Shown here: in pieces, positions 8,403 to 15,891 of the stretch | How positions within the stretch are numbered: position 1 is the stretch's first letter | How the letters are laid out: each line of letters begins with the position of its first letter | NCBI RefSeq assembly: GCF_021474425.1 | Contig: NZ_JAKEIP010000074.1 | Coordinates: 1 to 34,516, forward strand | Length of the DNA: 34,516 nt | From: Streptomyces muensis | Lineage (GTDB): Bacteria; Actinomycetota; Actinomycetes; Streptomycetales; Streptomycetaceae | Direction of reading: 5' to 3' | Notes under the pieces: generated by a model | Databases searched by the model: none | Seen by the model: the letters and a program-made list of their open reading frames with translations, nothing else | What the model was told of the DNA's origin: nothing | Position numbers and translations under genes: made by a program

Positions 8403-9527
8403 TCAAGAGGCGGTGCTGGAGGCGGGCTTGCGCAGGGCGAGCGTGCCGTCCGGGTCCAGGGTGAGATGGGCGCCGTAGCTGACGCGGTCGAGGGTGGACC
8501 GCAGCCAGGCGCGGTCCTCGGGCGGGGCGGGTTCGAGACGCATACGGCGGGCTTGCAGGGGCACCATGCGCAGGTCGGTGAGTTCGCCGGTGTCGGCCGC
8601 CAGCGTCACGAAGTAGGCGATGCGGAGGTCGTCGCGGTACTGCTCGTACCCGGTGATGCCTTCGTAGTCGTCGATGAAGTCGCCGCAGCCGTGCAGGATC
8701 AGCCGGTTCCGGTAGACCTCGACGGGGCGTGGGTGGTGCGAGGAGTGGCCGTGGACGACGTCGGCGCCGCCGTCCACCAGGGCGTGCGCGAAGCGGCGCT
8801 GGTCGCGGGGGACGAGGTAGCCCCAGTTGGAACCCCAGTGCACGGACATGACCACGAGGTCGCCGGCCCGCTTCACCTGCCGTATGCGCCGGACCGCTGC
8901 GGCGGCCGTGGCGGGCGTCAGCTCGGGCACGTGGGCGACACCGGGCAGGTCGGCCGTCGCCGCCCAGTCCGCGGGGACGCCGCTGGTGCCGGCGCCGAGG
9001 GCGAGGACGAGGACACGGCCGCCGTGGGGGAGCGGAAGCGCCACGGGGGCGTACGCCTCCTCGGCACCGCGCCCCGCGCCCACCGTCCGCAGACCCGCAC
9101 CGTGCAGCACGTCGAGCGTCTCCTCCAGGCCCGCGACGCCGAAGTCCCGCACATGGTTGTTGGCCAGAACGCAGACGTCGGGCCGGGCCACCTCAAGGGC
9201 CGGCAGATTGGCCGGATGCATGCGGTAGTGGACCGCCTTGCCGGGCTCGAACGCGTCGCTGCGCGTGATCGACGTCTCCAGATTGACGATCCGCAGGTCC
9301 GGGGCGTTCGACTCCAGGACCGACAGCGCCTCGCCCCAAGGCCAGGACGGGTCCACGGGCGCCGGAATCGCGCCGCTCACCGCCTCCGCCATGCTCACGT
9401 AGGACCGGGCGTCCGTGACATAACCCTCCCGCAGCACCGGGTCCCCGGGCCGGGCCAGGATCTGGTCGACGCCGCGTCCGAGCATCACGTCACCGCAGAC
9501 GAACAGCGTGACCGTGCCGCCGCTCAT
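8403..9527 (-). CDS. CapA family protein (PGA_cap metallophosphatase fold)
   Basis: A 374-residue protein of the CapA/PgsA-like family (PF09587), a calcineurin-like metallophosphoesterase fold first named for poly-gamma-glutamate capsule synthesis. Metal-site motifs appear in order: CGDVMLGRGVD near the start, NLETSITR, ANNHVRDFGVAGL, SVHWGSNWGYLVPRDQ and VHGHSSHHPRPVEVYRN, then HGCGDFIDDYEG. No signal peptide or membrane segment is visible, unlike capsule-operon PgsA proteins, and there are no pgsB/pgsC partners here. A role in polyglutamate synthesis is therefore unlikely; a cytosolic hydrolase is the better guess. The ATG at 9527 has no good ribosome site; a TAGTAC hexamer just upstream could give a near-leaderless transcript. 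Confidence 0.9.
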   Translation of the reverse strand: MSGGTVTLFVCGDVMLGRGVDQILARPGDPVLREGYVTDARSYVSMAEAVSGAIPAPVDPSWPWGEALSVLESNAPDLRIVNLETSITRSDAFEPGKAVHYRMHPANLPALEVARPDVCVLANNHVRDFGVAGLEETLDVLHGAGLRTVGAGRGAEEAYAPVALPLPHGGRVLVLALGAGTSGVPADWAATADLPGVAHVPELTPATAAAAVRRIRQVKRAGDLVVMSVHWGSNWGYLVPRDQRRFAHALVDGGADVVHGHSSHHPRPVEVYRNRLILHGCGDFIDDYEGITGYEQYRDDLRIAYFVTLAADTGELTDLRMVPLQARRMRLEPAPPEDRAWLRSTLDRVSYGAHLTLDPDGTLALRKPASSTAS

Positions 9528-9663
9528 CTCTCAACGGTACTAGGGGGTGTTTGAAGGTCCCGTGCGCGATGGTGGCGCCGCGATACGACGCGCCCCGCGC
9601 GGGTACCCCGCACCTGCGGCGCCGGGTGTCGGAGCGTGCCCTGTCGAGAGGTGGGAGGCCGTC

Positions 9664-11076
9664 ATGGAACTGGTCCAGGAAGGTTCCCACCGCTTCCGTG
9701 TCGACCCGCACGGCCCGATGCGGGTGCCCGGTGTGGTGTTCGCGTCACGCAAGCTGCTGCGGGACGCCGAGAAGTCGCTGGAGCAGGTGGCCAACGTGGC
9801 CACACTGCCGGGCATCGTCGGCGCCTCGTACGCCATGCCCGACATCCACTGGGGCTACGGCTTCCCCATCGGCGGCGTCGCCGCGACCGACGTCGCCGAC
9901 GGCGGGGTCGTCTCGCCGGGCGGCGTCGGCTTCGACATCTCCTGCGGGGTACGGCTGCTCACCGCCGACCTCGACCGGGACGGCCTCGGCCCGGCGCTGC
10001 CCGCCGTGATGGACGGCCTGGACCGGGCGATCCCGCGCGGCGCAGGACCCGGCGGGGTGTGGCACCTGACCGGCCCCGGCCAGCTGGAGCGGATCCTGCG
10101 GGGCGGTTCGCGGTACGCGGTGGGGGAGGGCCACGGGGAGGAGCGCGACCTGACGCGCTGCGAGGACGGCGGGGCGGTCGCCGACGCCGACGTGGACCAG
10201 GTGAGCGCGCGGGCCCGGGAGCGCGGGCTCGGCCAGGTCGGGAGCCTCGGGTCGGCCAACCACTTCCTGGAGGTGCAGCGCGTCGACGAGGTGTACGACG
10301 CGACAGCGGCCGCCGCGTTCGGTATCGCCGTCGGCCAGGTGTGCGTGATGATCCACTGCGGCTCGCGCGGCCTCGGCCACCAGATCTGCACCGATCACGT
10401 CCGGCTGATGGACCGCGCAATGGCCCGGTACGGCATCAAGGTCCCCGACCGCCAGCTGGCCTGCACACCGGTCGACTCACCCGAGGGGCAGCGCTACCTC
10501 GGCGCGATGGCGGCCGCCGCCAACTACGGCCGCGCCAACCGCCAGCTGCTGTCCGACGCGGCCCGCACCGTGTTCCGGCGCGCCGCGGGAGCCCGGTTGT
10601 CCCTGGTCTACGACGTCTCCCACAACCTCGCCAAGATCGAGCCCCACCCGGTGGCCGGAGCGCGCCGCACGCTCTGCGTCCACCGCAAGGGGGCGACCCG
10701 CGCCTTCCCGCCCGGCCATCCCGACCTGCCGGACGATCTGCGTGACGTGGGCCAGCCGGTGCTGATCCCGGGGACGATGGGCACCGCCTCGTACGTCCTG
10801 GTCGGCGTGGCCGGCGGCGACGCGTTCTTCTCCACCTGTCACGGCGCCGGCCGCGTCCTCAGCCGCCACCGGGCCGCCCGTGCGGTGGGCGGCCGGGAGG
10901 TGCGGGCCCGGCTGGAGTCGGCGGGCATCGCGGTACGCCCGCGTTCGCTGCGCGGCCTGTCGGAGGAGACGCCCGAGGCGTACAAGGACGTCAGCGAGGT
11001 GGTCGCCGCGAGCGAGGGCGCGGGACTGTGCCGGACGGTGGCCCGGCTGGTGCCGTTGGGGGTGGTGAAGGGCTGA
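9664..11076 (+). CDS. rtcB: RNA-splicing ligase RtcB
   Basis: A 470-residue RtcB, the GTP- and Mn-dependent ligase that joins RNA 2',3'-cyclic phosphate (or 3'-phosphate) ends to 5'-OH ends. Key features are GGVGFDISCGVRLL with metal-binding Cys94, HCGSRGLGHQI, the DVSHNLAKIE metal/GTP histidine segment, and TCHGAGRVLSR with His393 as the residue expected to be guanylylated. IPGTMGTASYVL and EETPEAYKDVSEVV are further conserved blocks. Length is normal for the bacterial family. The start at 9664 is fixed by GGGAGG at 9653-9658, five bases away; the in-frame extension to 9547 is not supported. Its activator archease is encoded immediately downstream on the other strand. No RtcA or RtcR is nearby. 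Confidence 0.96.
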   Translation: MELVQEGSHRFRVDPHGPMRVPGVVFASRKLLRDAEKSLEQVANVATLPGIVGASYAMPDIHWGYGFPIGGVAATDVADGGVVSPGGVGFDISCGVRLLTADLDRDGLGPALPAVMDGLDRAIPRGAGPGGVWHLTGPGQLERILRGGSRYAVGEGHGEERDLTRCEDGGAVADADVDQVSARARERGLGQVGSLGSANHFLEVQRVDEVYDATAAAAFGIAVGQVCVMIHCGSRGLGHQICTDHVRLMDRAMARYGIKVPDRQLACTPVDSPEGQRYLGAMAAAANYGRANRQLLSDAARTVFRRAAGARLSLVYDVSHNLAKIEPHPVAGARRTLCVHRKGATRAFPPGHPDLPDDLRDVGQPVLIPGTMGTASYVLVGVAGGDAFFSTCHGAGRVLSRHRAARAVGGREVRARLESAGIAVRPRSLRGLSEETPEAYKDVSEVVAASEGAGLCRTVARLVPLGVVKG

Positions 11077-11130
11077 GCGGTGACGTGGGCAGGGGGGTTC
11101 ACCCGCCGACGGTCACCTCACACATCGACG

Positions 11131-11595
11131 TCAAACATCCACGGTCACCGCACACGACCACCCGTACGAGTCCGGCCCGATGTGCAGCCCGTGCCATGAG
11201 ACGCCCTTCGGGGTGGCGCCGGTGACCTCCACGTCACCCAGCTCGGCGAGCGCGAGCCGTACGTCGAGGTCGCCGTCCGTGGTGTCGGCCTCCAGGTCGA
11301 CGGGCACGCGGCCGTCCACGTCGAGACGGAAGACGACCTCGTCGAGGAGGGCGGTCAGCAGTTCCTCGTCGCTGTTCTCGGCGAGCCGTACCCGCTCCAT
11401 CGAGGTGGGCCGGACCGCCGTGACGTCGGCGAAGCACTCCACCATGCCCAGTGCTGCCTCCACCAGGCAGCGCTCCCTGCTCACGCCCCACGCCTCGATC
11501 CGCACGTCGGCCGTGTGCGGCACCGCCCGGTGGCCGCTTCCGCCGTCGCGCCGGGTCTGGATGTCGTCGTCCGGGTCACCGACCATCGGCATCAC
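11131..11595 (-). CDS. Archease (RtcB activator)
   Basis: A protein of up to 154 residues matching archease (PF01951). Archease binds metal and speeds guanylylation and turnover of RtcB. Signatures are PHTADVRIEAWG near the N-terminus (family HTAD-G-x-x), NSDEELLTALLDEVVFRLD (acidic metal-site helix), and a C-terminal block GVSWHGLHIGPDSYGWSCAVTVDV (family K-x-x-T-Y/W-H and a final hydrophobic D-V). The start is uncertain: GTG at 11595, ATG at 11592 and ATG at 11586 are consecutive in frame, the last with GGTG about 7 bases upstream. The first 25 residues are acidic and family-atypical. The gene ends 54 bases from the rtcB stop, convergent, so the two partners are separate transcripts. Confidence 0.9.
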   Translation of the reverse strand: MMPMVGDPDDDIQTRRDGGSGHRAVPHTADVRIEAWGVSRERCLVEAALGMVECFADVTAVRPTSMERVRLAENSDEELLTALLDEVVFRLDVDGRVPVDLEADTTDGDLDVRLALAELGDVEVTGATPKGVSWHGLHIGPDSYGWSCAVTVDV

Positions 11596-11631
11596 CTGAT
11601 CCGCTCGTGCCGTACGGGCTGTTGGTCCGGG

Positions 11632-11928
11632 TCAGGCCCGGGCGTCGGGATCCGCGGTTCCGCGGAACGGGGCGACGCGCCGGGTCCCGTGCCGCCGCGG
11701 CCTGCCGTGGCGGTGGTGGGTCGCACCGCTCCTCGCCAGGACCAGGCCCAGGCAGAAGACGAGCGCCAGGGCGAGACCCGAGCAGAAGACGGCCAGCGTG
11801 TTCATGGTCGCGAGGTCCTGTCCGAGCACCGAGACGGAGTACTCGGGGCCGCCGGAGAGGTTGTCGGCGATGACCAGAGCGGTGAAGGCGCCGCTGGCCG
11901 CGAGGAGGAGCAGTCCGAGGAACAGCAT
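11632..11928 (-). CDS. Small two-helix membrane protein
   Basis: A 98-residue protein with two hydrophobic helices (MLFLGLLLLAASGAFTALVI at residues 1-20, and LAVFCSGLALALVFCLGLVLA near 45-65). A strongly basic tail rich in His and Arg (HHRHGRPRRHGTRR) should be cytoplasmic. I chose the ATG at 11928 because GGGGAG lies 9 bases upstream; the ATG at 11937 would sit directly against that ribosome site. Short proteins of this layout are common in Streptomyces and usually lack assigned function. It follows the archease gene upstream in the same direction (36 bases), so read-through transcription into the archease gene is possible. Confidence 0.72.
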   Translation of the reverse strand: MLFLGLLLLAASGAFTALVIADNLSGGPEYSVSVLGQDLATMNTLAVFCSGLALALVFCLGLVLARSGATHHRHGRPRRHGTRRVAPFRGTADPDARA

Positions 11929-11995
11929 TGAGGTCATCTCCCCAGGAGGGTGCTACCCGCGTACGAGTACCCGGGAATCCGGCGGCGCAGACCCA

Positions 11996-12024
11996 TTGAC
12001 CTTGTCCATCCATGAACATAATCT
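11996..12024 (+). promoter_or_regulatory. Sigma70-type promoter of the gntP-glucarate dehydratase operon
   Basis: TTGACC at 11996-12001 and TAATCT at 12019-12024 are separated by exactly 17 bases, a near-consensus HrdB/sigma70 promoter. The predicted start is around 12031, which coincides with the left edge of the palindrome at 12031-12057. Confidence 0.7.
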
Positions 12025-12030
12025 CCGTCC

Positions 12031-12057
12031 TCATATGTAGACGACGTCTTCATGTGA
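12031..12057. promoter_or_regulatory. 27-bp imperfect palindrome, operator of the gntP operon
   Basis: The inverted repeat is centred on base 12044 with core AGACGACGTCT. Of the 13 base pairs between arms, 11 match (mismatches at distances 6 and 10 from the centre). It starts at the predicted transcription start and ends about 55 bases before the GntP ATG, the usual place for a repressor site. The shape would suit a GntR/FadR- or IclR-type regulator, common for sugar-acid operons; none is encoded next to it. Confidence 0.7.
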
Positions 12058-12113
12058 GGACCCCGTTCAGCGGGGTGAACGTAAGCGGCCGGCGTTCGAA
12101 GGAGAACTGACAT

Positions 12114-13451
12114 ATGCCGCTCGTGGTGGTGGGGATCAGCGTGCTGGTCCTGCTCGTCCTGATGACCAGGCTCAAACTGAACGGCTTCGCCGCCCTGCTC
12201 CTGGTGGCGGTGGGCGTCGGGCTGGTCCAGGGGATCGGGCCGGAGAAGATCCCGGACGTACTCGCCGAGGGCATCGGTGACCAGATCGGCGACACCATGC
12301 TCACCATCGGGCTCGGTGCCATGGTCGGCAGGGTGATGGGGGACTCCGGCGCCGCCCAGCGGATAGCCGGGAGGCTCCTGGCCGTGTGCGGCCCTCGCTG
12401 GGTCCAGGTCGCGATGGTGCTGACGGCCATGCTCATCGGCGTGACGATGTTCTACGAGGTGGCCTTCGTCATCATCGTGCCGATCGCCTTCACCCTCGTC
12501 CGGGTCACCCGGGCGAACCTGCTGTGGGTGGGGCTGCCGATGTCGATCGCCCTGTCCACCATGCACAGCTTCCTGCCGCCGCACCCCGGCCCCACCGCGG
12601 TGTCCGCCACCTTCCACGCCTCCGTCGGACTCACCCTGTTCTACGGCCTGTTCATCGCCGTCCCGGTCGGCGCGTTCATCGCCCTGCTGTGGCCGCGGCT
12701 GCCCTTCGTCCGCGCGATGAACCCCTCCATCCCCAAGGGCCTGGTGAGCGAACGGGTCTTCGAGGACGACGAGATGCCGGGCCTCGGCTGGTCGCTGTCC
12801 GTCGCGCTGCTGCCCGTGGTGCTGATCGCAGGCGCCGCGGTGACCGATCTGGCGGCCTCCGGCGACAACGGCCCGCTGCACTTCGTCGCCTTCATCGGCT
12901 CCGCGCCCATCGCCCTGCTGCTCACCCTGCTCGTGTCCATCTGGGCGTTCGGCCCGCGCATCGGCCGCGGCCTGGCCGAGGTCGGCGCCTCCTGCAAGGA
13001 GGCCGCCCAGGCGATGGCGATGATCCTGCTCGTCATCGGCGCGGGCGGCGCCTTCAAGAACGTCCTCGTCGAAGGCGGCATATCCGACTACATCAAGGAC
13101 GTCACCGACGGCTGGTCGATCTCCCCGATCGTCCTGGCCTGGCTGATCGCGGCCATCCTCCGGGTCGCCCTCGGCTCCGCGACCGTCGCCGTCGTCACCG
13201 CCTCCGGCGTCGCCCTGCCCCTGCTCGCGGGCAGCGGCGTCCACCCCGAGGTGATGGTGCTCGCCGTCTCCTGCGGCTCGATCGCCTTCTCCCACGTCAA
13301 CGACCCGGGCTTCTGGATGTTCAAGGAGTACTTCAACCTGTCCGTCCTCGACGCGATCAAGGCACGCACCACGTACACGACGGTGCTCGCGATCCTCGGC
13401 CTCGGTGGCGTACTGGTCCTGGAACAGGTCCTCGACGCCCTCAGCATCTGA
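12114..13451 (+). CDS. GntP family sugar-acid:H+ symporter
   Basis: A 445-residue, very hydrophobic protein of the GntP family, which imports gluconate and related sugar acids with protons. Family landmarks include VGISVLVLLVLMTRLKLNGF at the start, GDTMLTIGLGAMVGRVMGDSGAAQRIA, MFYEVAFVIIVPIAF, PMSIALSTMHSFLPPHPGPTA and SFSHVND-like IAFSHVNDPGFWMFKEYF near the end. About 12 hydrophobic segments can be counted. A good ribosome site (GAAGGAGA) precedes the ATG. The next gene is glucarate dehydratase after only 29 bases, so the substrate is probably D-glucarate, D-galactarate or a related aldarate rather than gluconate. Confidence 0.93.
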   Translation: MPLVVVGISVLVLLVLMTRLKLNGFAALLLVAVGVGLVQGIGPEKIPDVLAEGIGDQIGDTMLTIGLGAMVGRVMGDSGAAQRIAGRLLAVCGPRWVQVAMVLTAMLIGVTMFYEVAFVIIVPIAFTLVRVTRANLLWVGLPMSIALSTMHSFLPPHPGPTAVSATFHASVGLTLFYGLFIAVPVGAFIALLWPRLPFVRAMNPSIPKGLVSERVFEDDEMPGLGWSLSVALLPVVLIAGAAVTDLAASGDNGPLHFVAFIGSAPIALLLTLLVSIWAFGPRIGRGLAEVGASCKEAAQAMAMILLVIGAGGAFKNVLVEGGISDYIKDVTDGWSISPIVLAWLIAAILRVALGSATVAVVTASGVALPLLAGSGVHPEVMVLAVSCGSIAFSHVNDPGFWMFKEYFNLSVLDAIKARTTYTTVLAILGLGGVLVLEQVLDALSI

Positions 13452-13480
13452 CCCCCTCACGAGAACGGCCCCCGCCTGCC

Positions 13481-14809
13481 ATGAGCCAACCCGTCGTCAC
13501 TCGCTTCGCCGTGTACCCGGTCGCCGGCCGCGACTCGATGCTCCTCAACCTCTCCGGGGCCCACGCCCCCTACTTCACCCGCAACGTCGTCGTCCTGGAG
13601 GACTCCGAGGGCCGTACGGGCCTCGGCGAGGTCCCCGGCGGGGAGAAGATCACACAGACCCTGCGCGACGCCGAGGCACTGGTCGTCGGCGCGCCGGTGG
13701 GCGACTACAACCGCGTCCTGCGGACGATCGAGGCGAGCTTCGCCGACCGGGACTCGGGCGGTCGCGGTGCCCAGACCTTCGACCTGCGCACGACGGTGCA
13801 CGCCGTCACCGCCGTCGAGTCGGCACTCCTCGACCTCCTCGGCCAGCACCTCGACGTCCCGGTCGCCGCCCTCCTCGGCGACGGCAAACAGCGCGACTCC
13901 GTACGGGTCCTCGGCTACCTCTTCTACGTCGGTGACCCGGACCGCACCGACCTGGACTACGCCCGCGACCCCGACGCGGCCGTCGACTGGTACCGCGTCC
14001 GGCACGAGGAGGCCCTGACCCCCGAGGCGATCGTCCGCCAGGCCGAGGCCACCTACGACCACTATGGCTTCCGCGACTTCAAGCTCAAGGGCGGAGTACT
14101 GCCGGGCGCGGAGGAGGTCAAGGCCGTACGGGCGCTCAAGGACCGCTTCCCCGAGGCACGGATCACCCTCGACCCCAACGGCGCCTGGTCCCTGCGCGAG
14201 GCCGTCGAACTGTGCCGCCCGCTCCTCGGCACCCTCGCCTACGCCGAGGACCCCTGCGGGGCGGAGGACGGCTACTCCGGGCGCGAGATCCTCGCGGAGT
14301 TCCGCCGGGCCACCGGACTGCCCACGGCCACCAACATGATCGCCACGGACTGGCGGCAGCTGACCCACGCCCTGGCCCTGCAGTCGGTGTCGATCCCGCT
14401 GGCCGACCCGCACTTCTGGACCATGCGGGGCTCGGTGCGCGTCGCCCAGCTGTGCAACGCCATGGGCCTGACCTGGGGCTGCCACTCCAACAACCACTTC
14501 GACATCTCCCTGGCGATGATGGCCCACTGCGGCGCGGCCGCACCCGGCGAGTACAACGCCCTGGACACGCACTGGATCTGGCAGGAGGGACACGAACGGC
14601 TCACCGTGCGGCCCCCGAGGATCACCGACGGCGAGGTCGCCGTACCGGACACGCCCGGACTGGGAGTCCGCCTGGACCGCGACCGGCTCCTCGCCGCGCA
14701 CGAGCTGTACCGGGAGAAGGCGCTCTCGGGCCGTGACGACGCCGTCGGCATGCGGTACCTGATCGACGACTGGACCTTCGACGCGAAGCGGCCGTGTCTC
14801 GTGCGCTGA
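13481..14809 (+). CDS. gudD: Glucarate dehydratase (enolase superfamily)
   Basis: A 442-residue enolase-superfamily enzyme that dehydrates D-glucarate (and often L-idarate) to 5-keto-4-deoxy-D-glucarate. The KxK acid/base pair is FKLKGG (Lys201, Lys203). Mg2+ ligands are DPNG (Asp231, Asn233) and YAEDPCG (Glu256), with TNMIATD next. The second base is the Asp-His dyad: Asp309 in LADPHFW and His335 in CHSNNHFDIS, with the same 26-residue spacing as I recall for the E. coli enzyme. Length is typical. The ATG at 13481 follows the GntP stop by 29 bases with only a weak ribosome site, which suggests translational coupling. The later pathway enzymes (aldolase or KDG dehydratase) are not in the window. 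Confidence 0.94.
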   Translation: MSQPVVTRFAVYPVAGRDSMLLNLSGAHAPYFTRNVVVLEDSEGRTGLGEVPGGEKITQTLRDAEALVVGAPVGDYNRVLRTIEASFADRDSGGRGAQTFDLRTTVHAVTAVESALLDLLGQHLDVPVAALLGDGKQRDSVRVLGYLFYVGDPDRTDLDYARDPDAAVDWYRVRHEEALTPEAIVRQAEATYDHYGFRDFKLKGGVLPGAEEVKAVRALKDRFPEARITLDPNGAWSLREAVELCRPLLGTLAYAEDPCGAEDGYSGREILAEFRRATGLPTATNMIATDWRQLTHALALQSVSIPLADPHFWTMRGSVRVAQLCNAMGLTWGCHSNNHFDISLAMMAHCGAAAPGEYNALDTHWIWQEGHERLTVRPPRITDGEVAVPDTPGLGVRLDRDRLLAAHELYREKALSGRDDAVGMRYLIDDWTFDAKRPCLVR

Positions 14810-14823
14810 GCCAGAGGGTGAGC

Positions 14824-15297
14824 TCAGGACGCGTCGCGCCCGGTGTCCGGCGTGGGCTCGGTGACCGCGATCGTGCCCTGGGCCACCGCGCACAGGGTCT
14901 GCGTGCCGTCGACGTCGACCGTCGTCAGATCGCACCGGCACACCGCACGGGTGCGGCCCGCCCGGATCACCCGGGCATCGGCGCGCAGGGTCGCGCCCTT
15001 GGCGGGGCGCAGGAAGTCGATGGTGAACCCGGCGGTCATCACGCCGGGACCGACCGCGGCACCCGCGGCGAACGACAGCGCGTTGTCCGCCGCGTAGCCG
15101 AGCAGGCCGCCATGGGCGAAGCCGTGCTGCTGGAGCAGATCGTCGCGAAGATCCAGTTCGAGTGTCGCCGCACCGTCGCCGAAGGCCGTCAGTCTGGCGC
15201 CCAGCAACACGCTGAGGGGCTGGGCGGCCAGCACCTTGCGGGCGAGGGCCAGGTCGAGAGAGCCGCGGGGGTCATGGGAGTCGAGCGGGTCGTCCAC
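14824..15297 (-). CDS. PaaI family (hotdog-fold) thioesterase
   Basis: A 157-residue hotdog-fold thioesterase. The catalytic-region motif LLQQHGFAHGGLLGYAADNALSFAA is typical of PaaI-like acyl-CoA thioesterases (HGG followed by a helix starting with the catalytic acid, here D in AADNA). TAGFTIDFLRPAKGATLRADARVIRAGRTRAVCRCDL is the usual second half. It should hydrolyse short or aromatic acyl-CoAs. It starts at GTG with GAGG 7 bases upstream; that ribosome site is part of the palindrome at 15305-15328. The MarR regulator is divergent, so this gene is the likely regulated target. Confidence 0.9.
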   Translation of the reverse strand: MDDPLDSHDPRGSLDLALARKVLAAQPLSVLLGARLTAFGDGAATLELDLRDDLLQQHGFAHGGLLGYAADNALSFAAGAAVGPGVMTAGFTIDFLRPAKGATLRADARVIRAGRTRAVCRCDLTTVDVDGTQTLCAVAQGTIAVTEPTPDTGRDAS

Positions 15298-15304
15298 GTG
15301 CGCA

Positions 15305-15328
15305 CCTCACTTCAGTAGTGAAGTGAGG
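15305..15328. promoter_or_regulatory. 24-bp palindrome between thioesterase and MarR genes
   Basis: Two perfect 10-base arms, CCTCACTTCA and TGAAGTGAGG, flank GTAG. The site is the dominant feature of the 67-base divergent gap. One arm contains the thioesterase ribosome site, so a bound MarR dimer would occlude initiation there and probably the marR promoter too. The size and symmetry are typical for MarR operators. Confidence 0.82.
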
Positions 15329-15364
15329 ATGGCGCCGCGCCTTCCCGTCTGTCAACATCGGTCC

Positions 15365-15790
15365 ATGCCCGAGCCCGATCAACGCCTCTTCTTCCTGCTC
15401 CAGCGGGCGGCGCACCAGCTGCGCACCGCCTCCGACCGCCGCCTGCTGGCCGCCGCCGGGATCACCACGGCCCAGCTCGGCGCACTGTTCGCGGTCCGCG
15501 ACGAGCCGGGGATCACCCAGCAGGAGCTGGCCCGCACCCTGGGGCTGCGCGAGTCCGCCGTCACCGGGCTGGTCGGGCGGCTCACCGCGGCCGGGCTCGT
15601 CGCCAAGCGGGCGCATCCGCGCGAACACCGGGCCGTGGTGCTGGAGTTGACGGGCGACGGTGCCGCCGCGCTCGACGCCGCGCAGCCGGAGGTCGACCGT
15701 TTCAACGCGCAGGCGCGGGCGTTGCTCGGAGAGGACGGGTTCACGCGGACGTCGGAGGCGATGCGGGCACTGGCCCACTGGGAGCGGTGA
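15365..15790 (+). CDS. MarR family transcriptional regulator
   Basis: A 141-residue winged-helix regulator. The sequence runs from FLLQRAAHQLRTASDRRL (dimer helix), through GITTAQLGALFAVRDEPGITQQELARTLGLRESAVTGLVGRLTAAGLVAKRAHPREHRAVVLELTGDGAAALDAA, with the helix-turn-helix in the centre and the wing Arg/His segment (HPREHRAV). No ligand-sensing cysteine pair is evident. The ATG at 15365 gives a normal MarR length; an upstream in-frame extension would run through the palindrome and is rejected. It is expected to repress itself and the divergent thioesterase. Family ligands are usually phenolic or acyl-CoA compounds; none can be named here. Confidence 0.93.
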   Translation: MPEPDQRLFFLLQRAAHQLRTASDRRLLAAAGITTAQLGALFAVRDEPGITQQELARTLGLRESAVTGLVGRLTAAGLVAKRAHPREHRAVVLELTGDGAAALDAAQPEVDRFNAQARALLGEDGFTRTSEAMRALAHWER

Positions 15791-15856
15791 CGCGGGGGAG
15801 GGCGGCCGGCTTCAGTGGCCCCTCCGTGATCGGCGCCCGGCCTTTCCCGCGTCCGG

Positions 15857-15885
15857 CTGCCGTCCCGTACCCCCGCCACTATCGT
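15857..15885 (+). promoter_or_regulatory. Probable leaderless promoter of the SRPBCC gene
   Basis: CTGCCG (15857-15862), 17 bases, then TATCGT (15880-15885). The -10 ends 6 bases before the ATG at 15892, so transcription would begin at or next to the start codon. No ribosome site precedes the ATG. The -35 is a poor match. Confidence 0.5.
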
Positions 15886-15891
15886 GAACCC

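Noticed and set aside
7489..8406. Minus-strand N-terminal extension of the GH115 frame
   Set aside because: It passes antisense through the phosphoribosyltransferase gene. A ribosome site and Tat-like signal peptide support the GTG at 7488.
8403..9527. CapA protein as evidence for a poly-gamma-glutamate capsule locus
   Set aside because: No signal peptide or membrane anchor and no ligase partners (PgsB/PgsC) are present; CapA-fold proteins are widespread in other roles.
11077..11151. GCGGTGAC and GTCACCGC inverted repeat as an rtcB/archease bidirectional terminator
   Set aside because: The arms are about 60 bases apart, one lies inside the archease coding sequence, and there is no T-rich tract.
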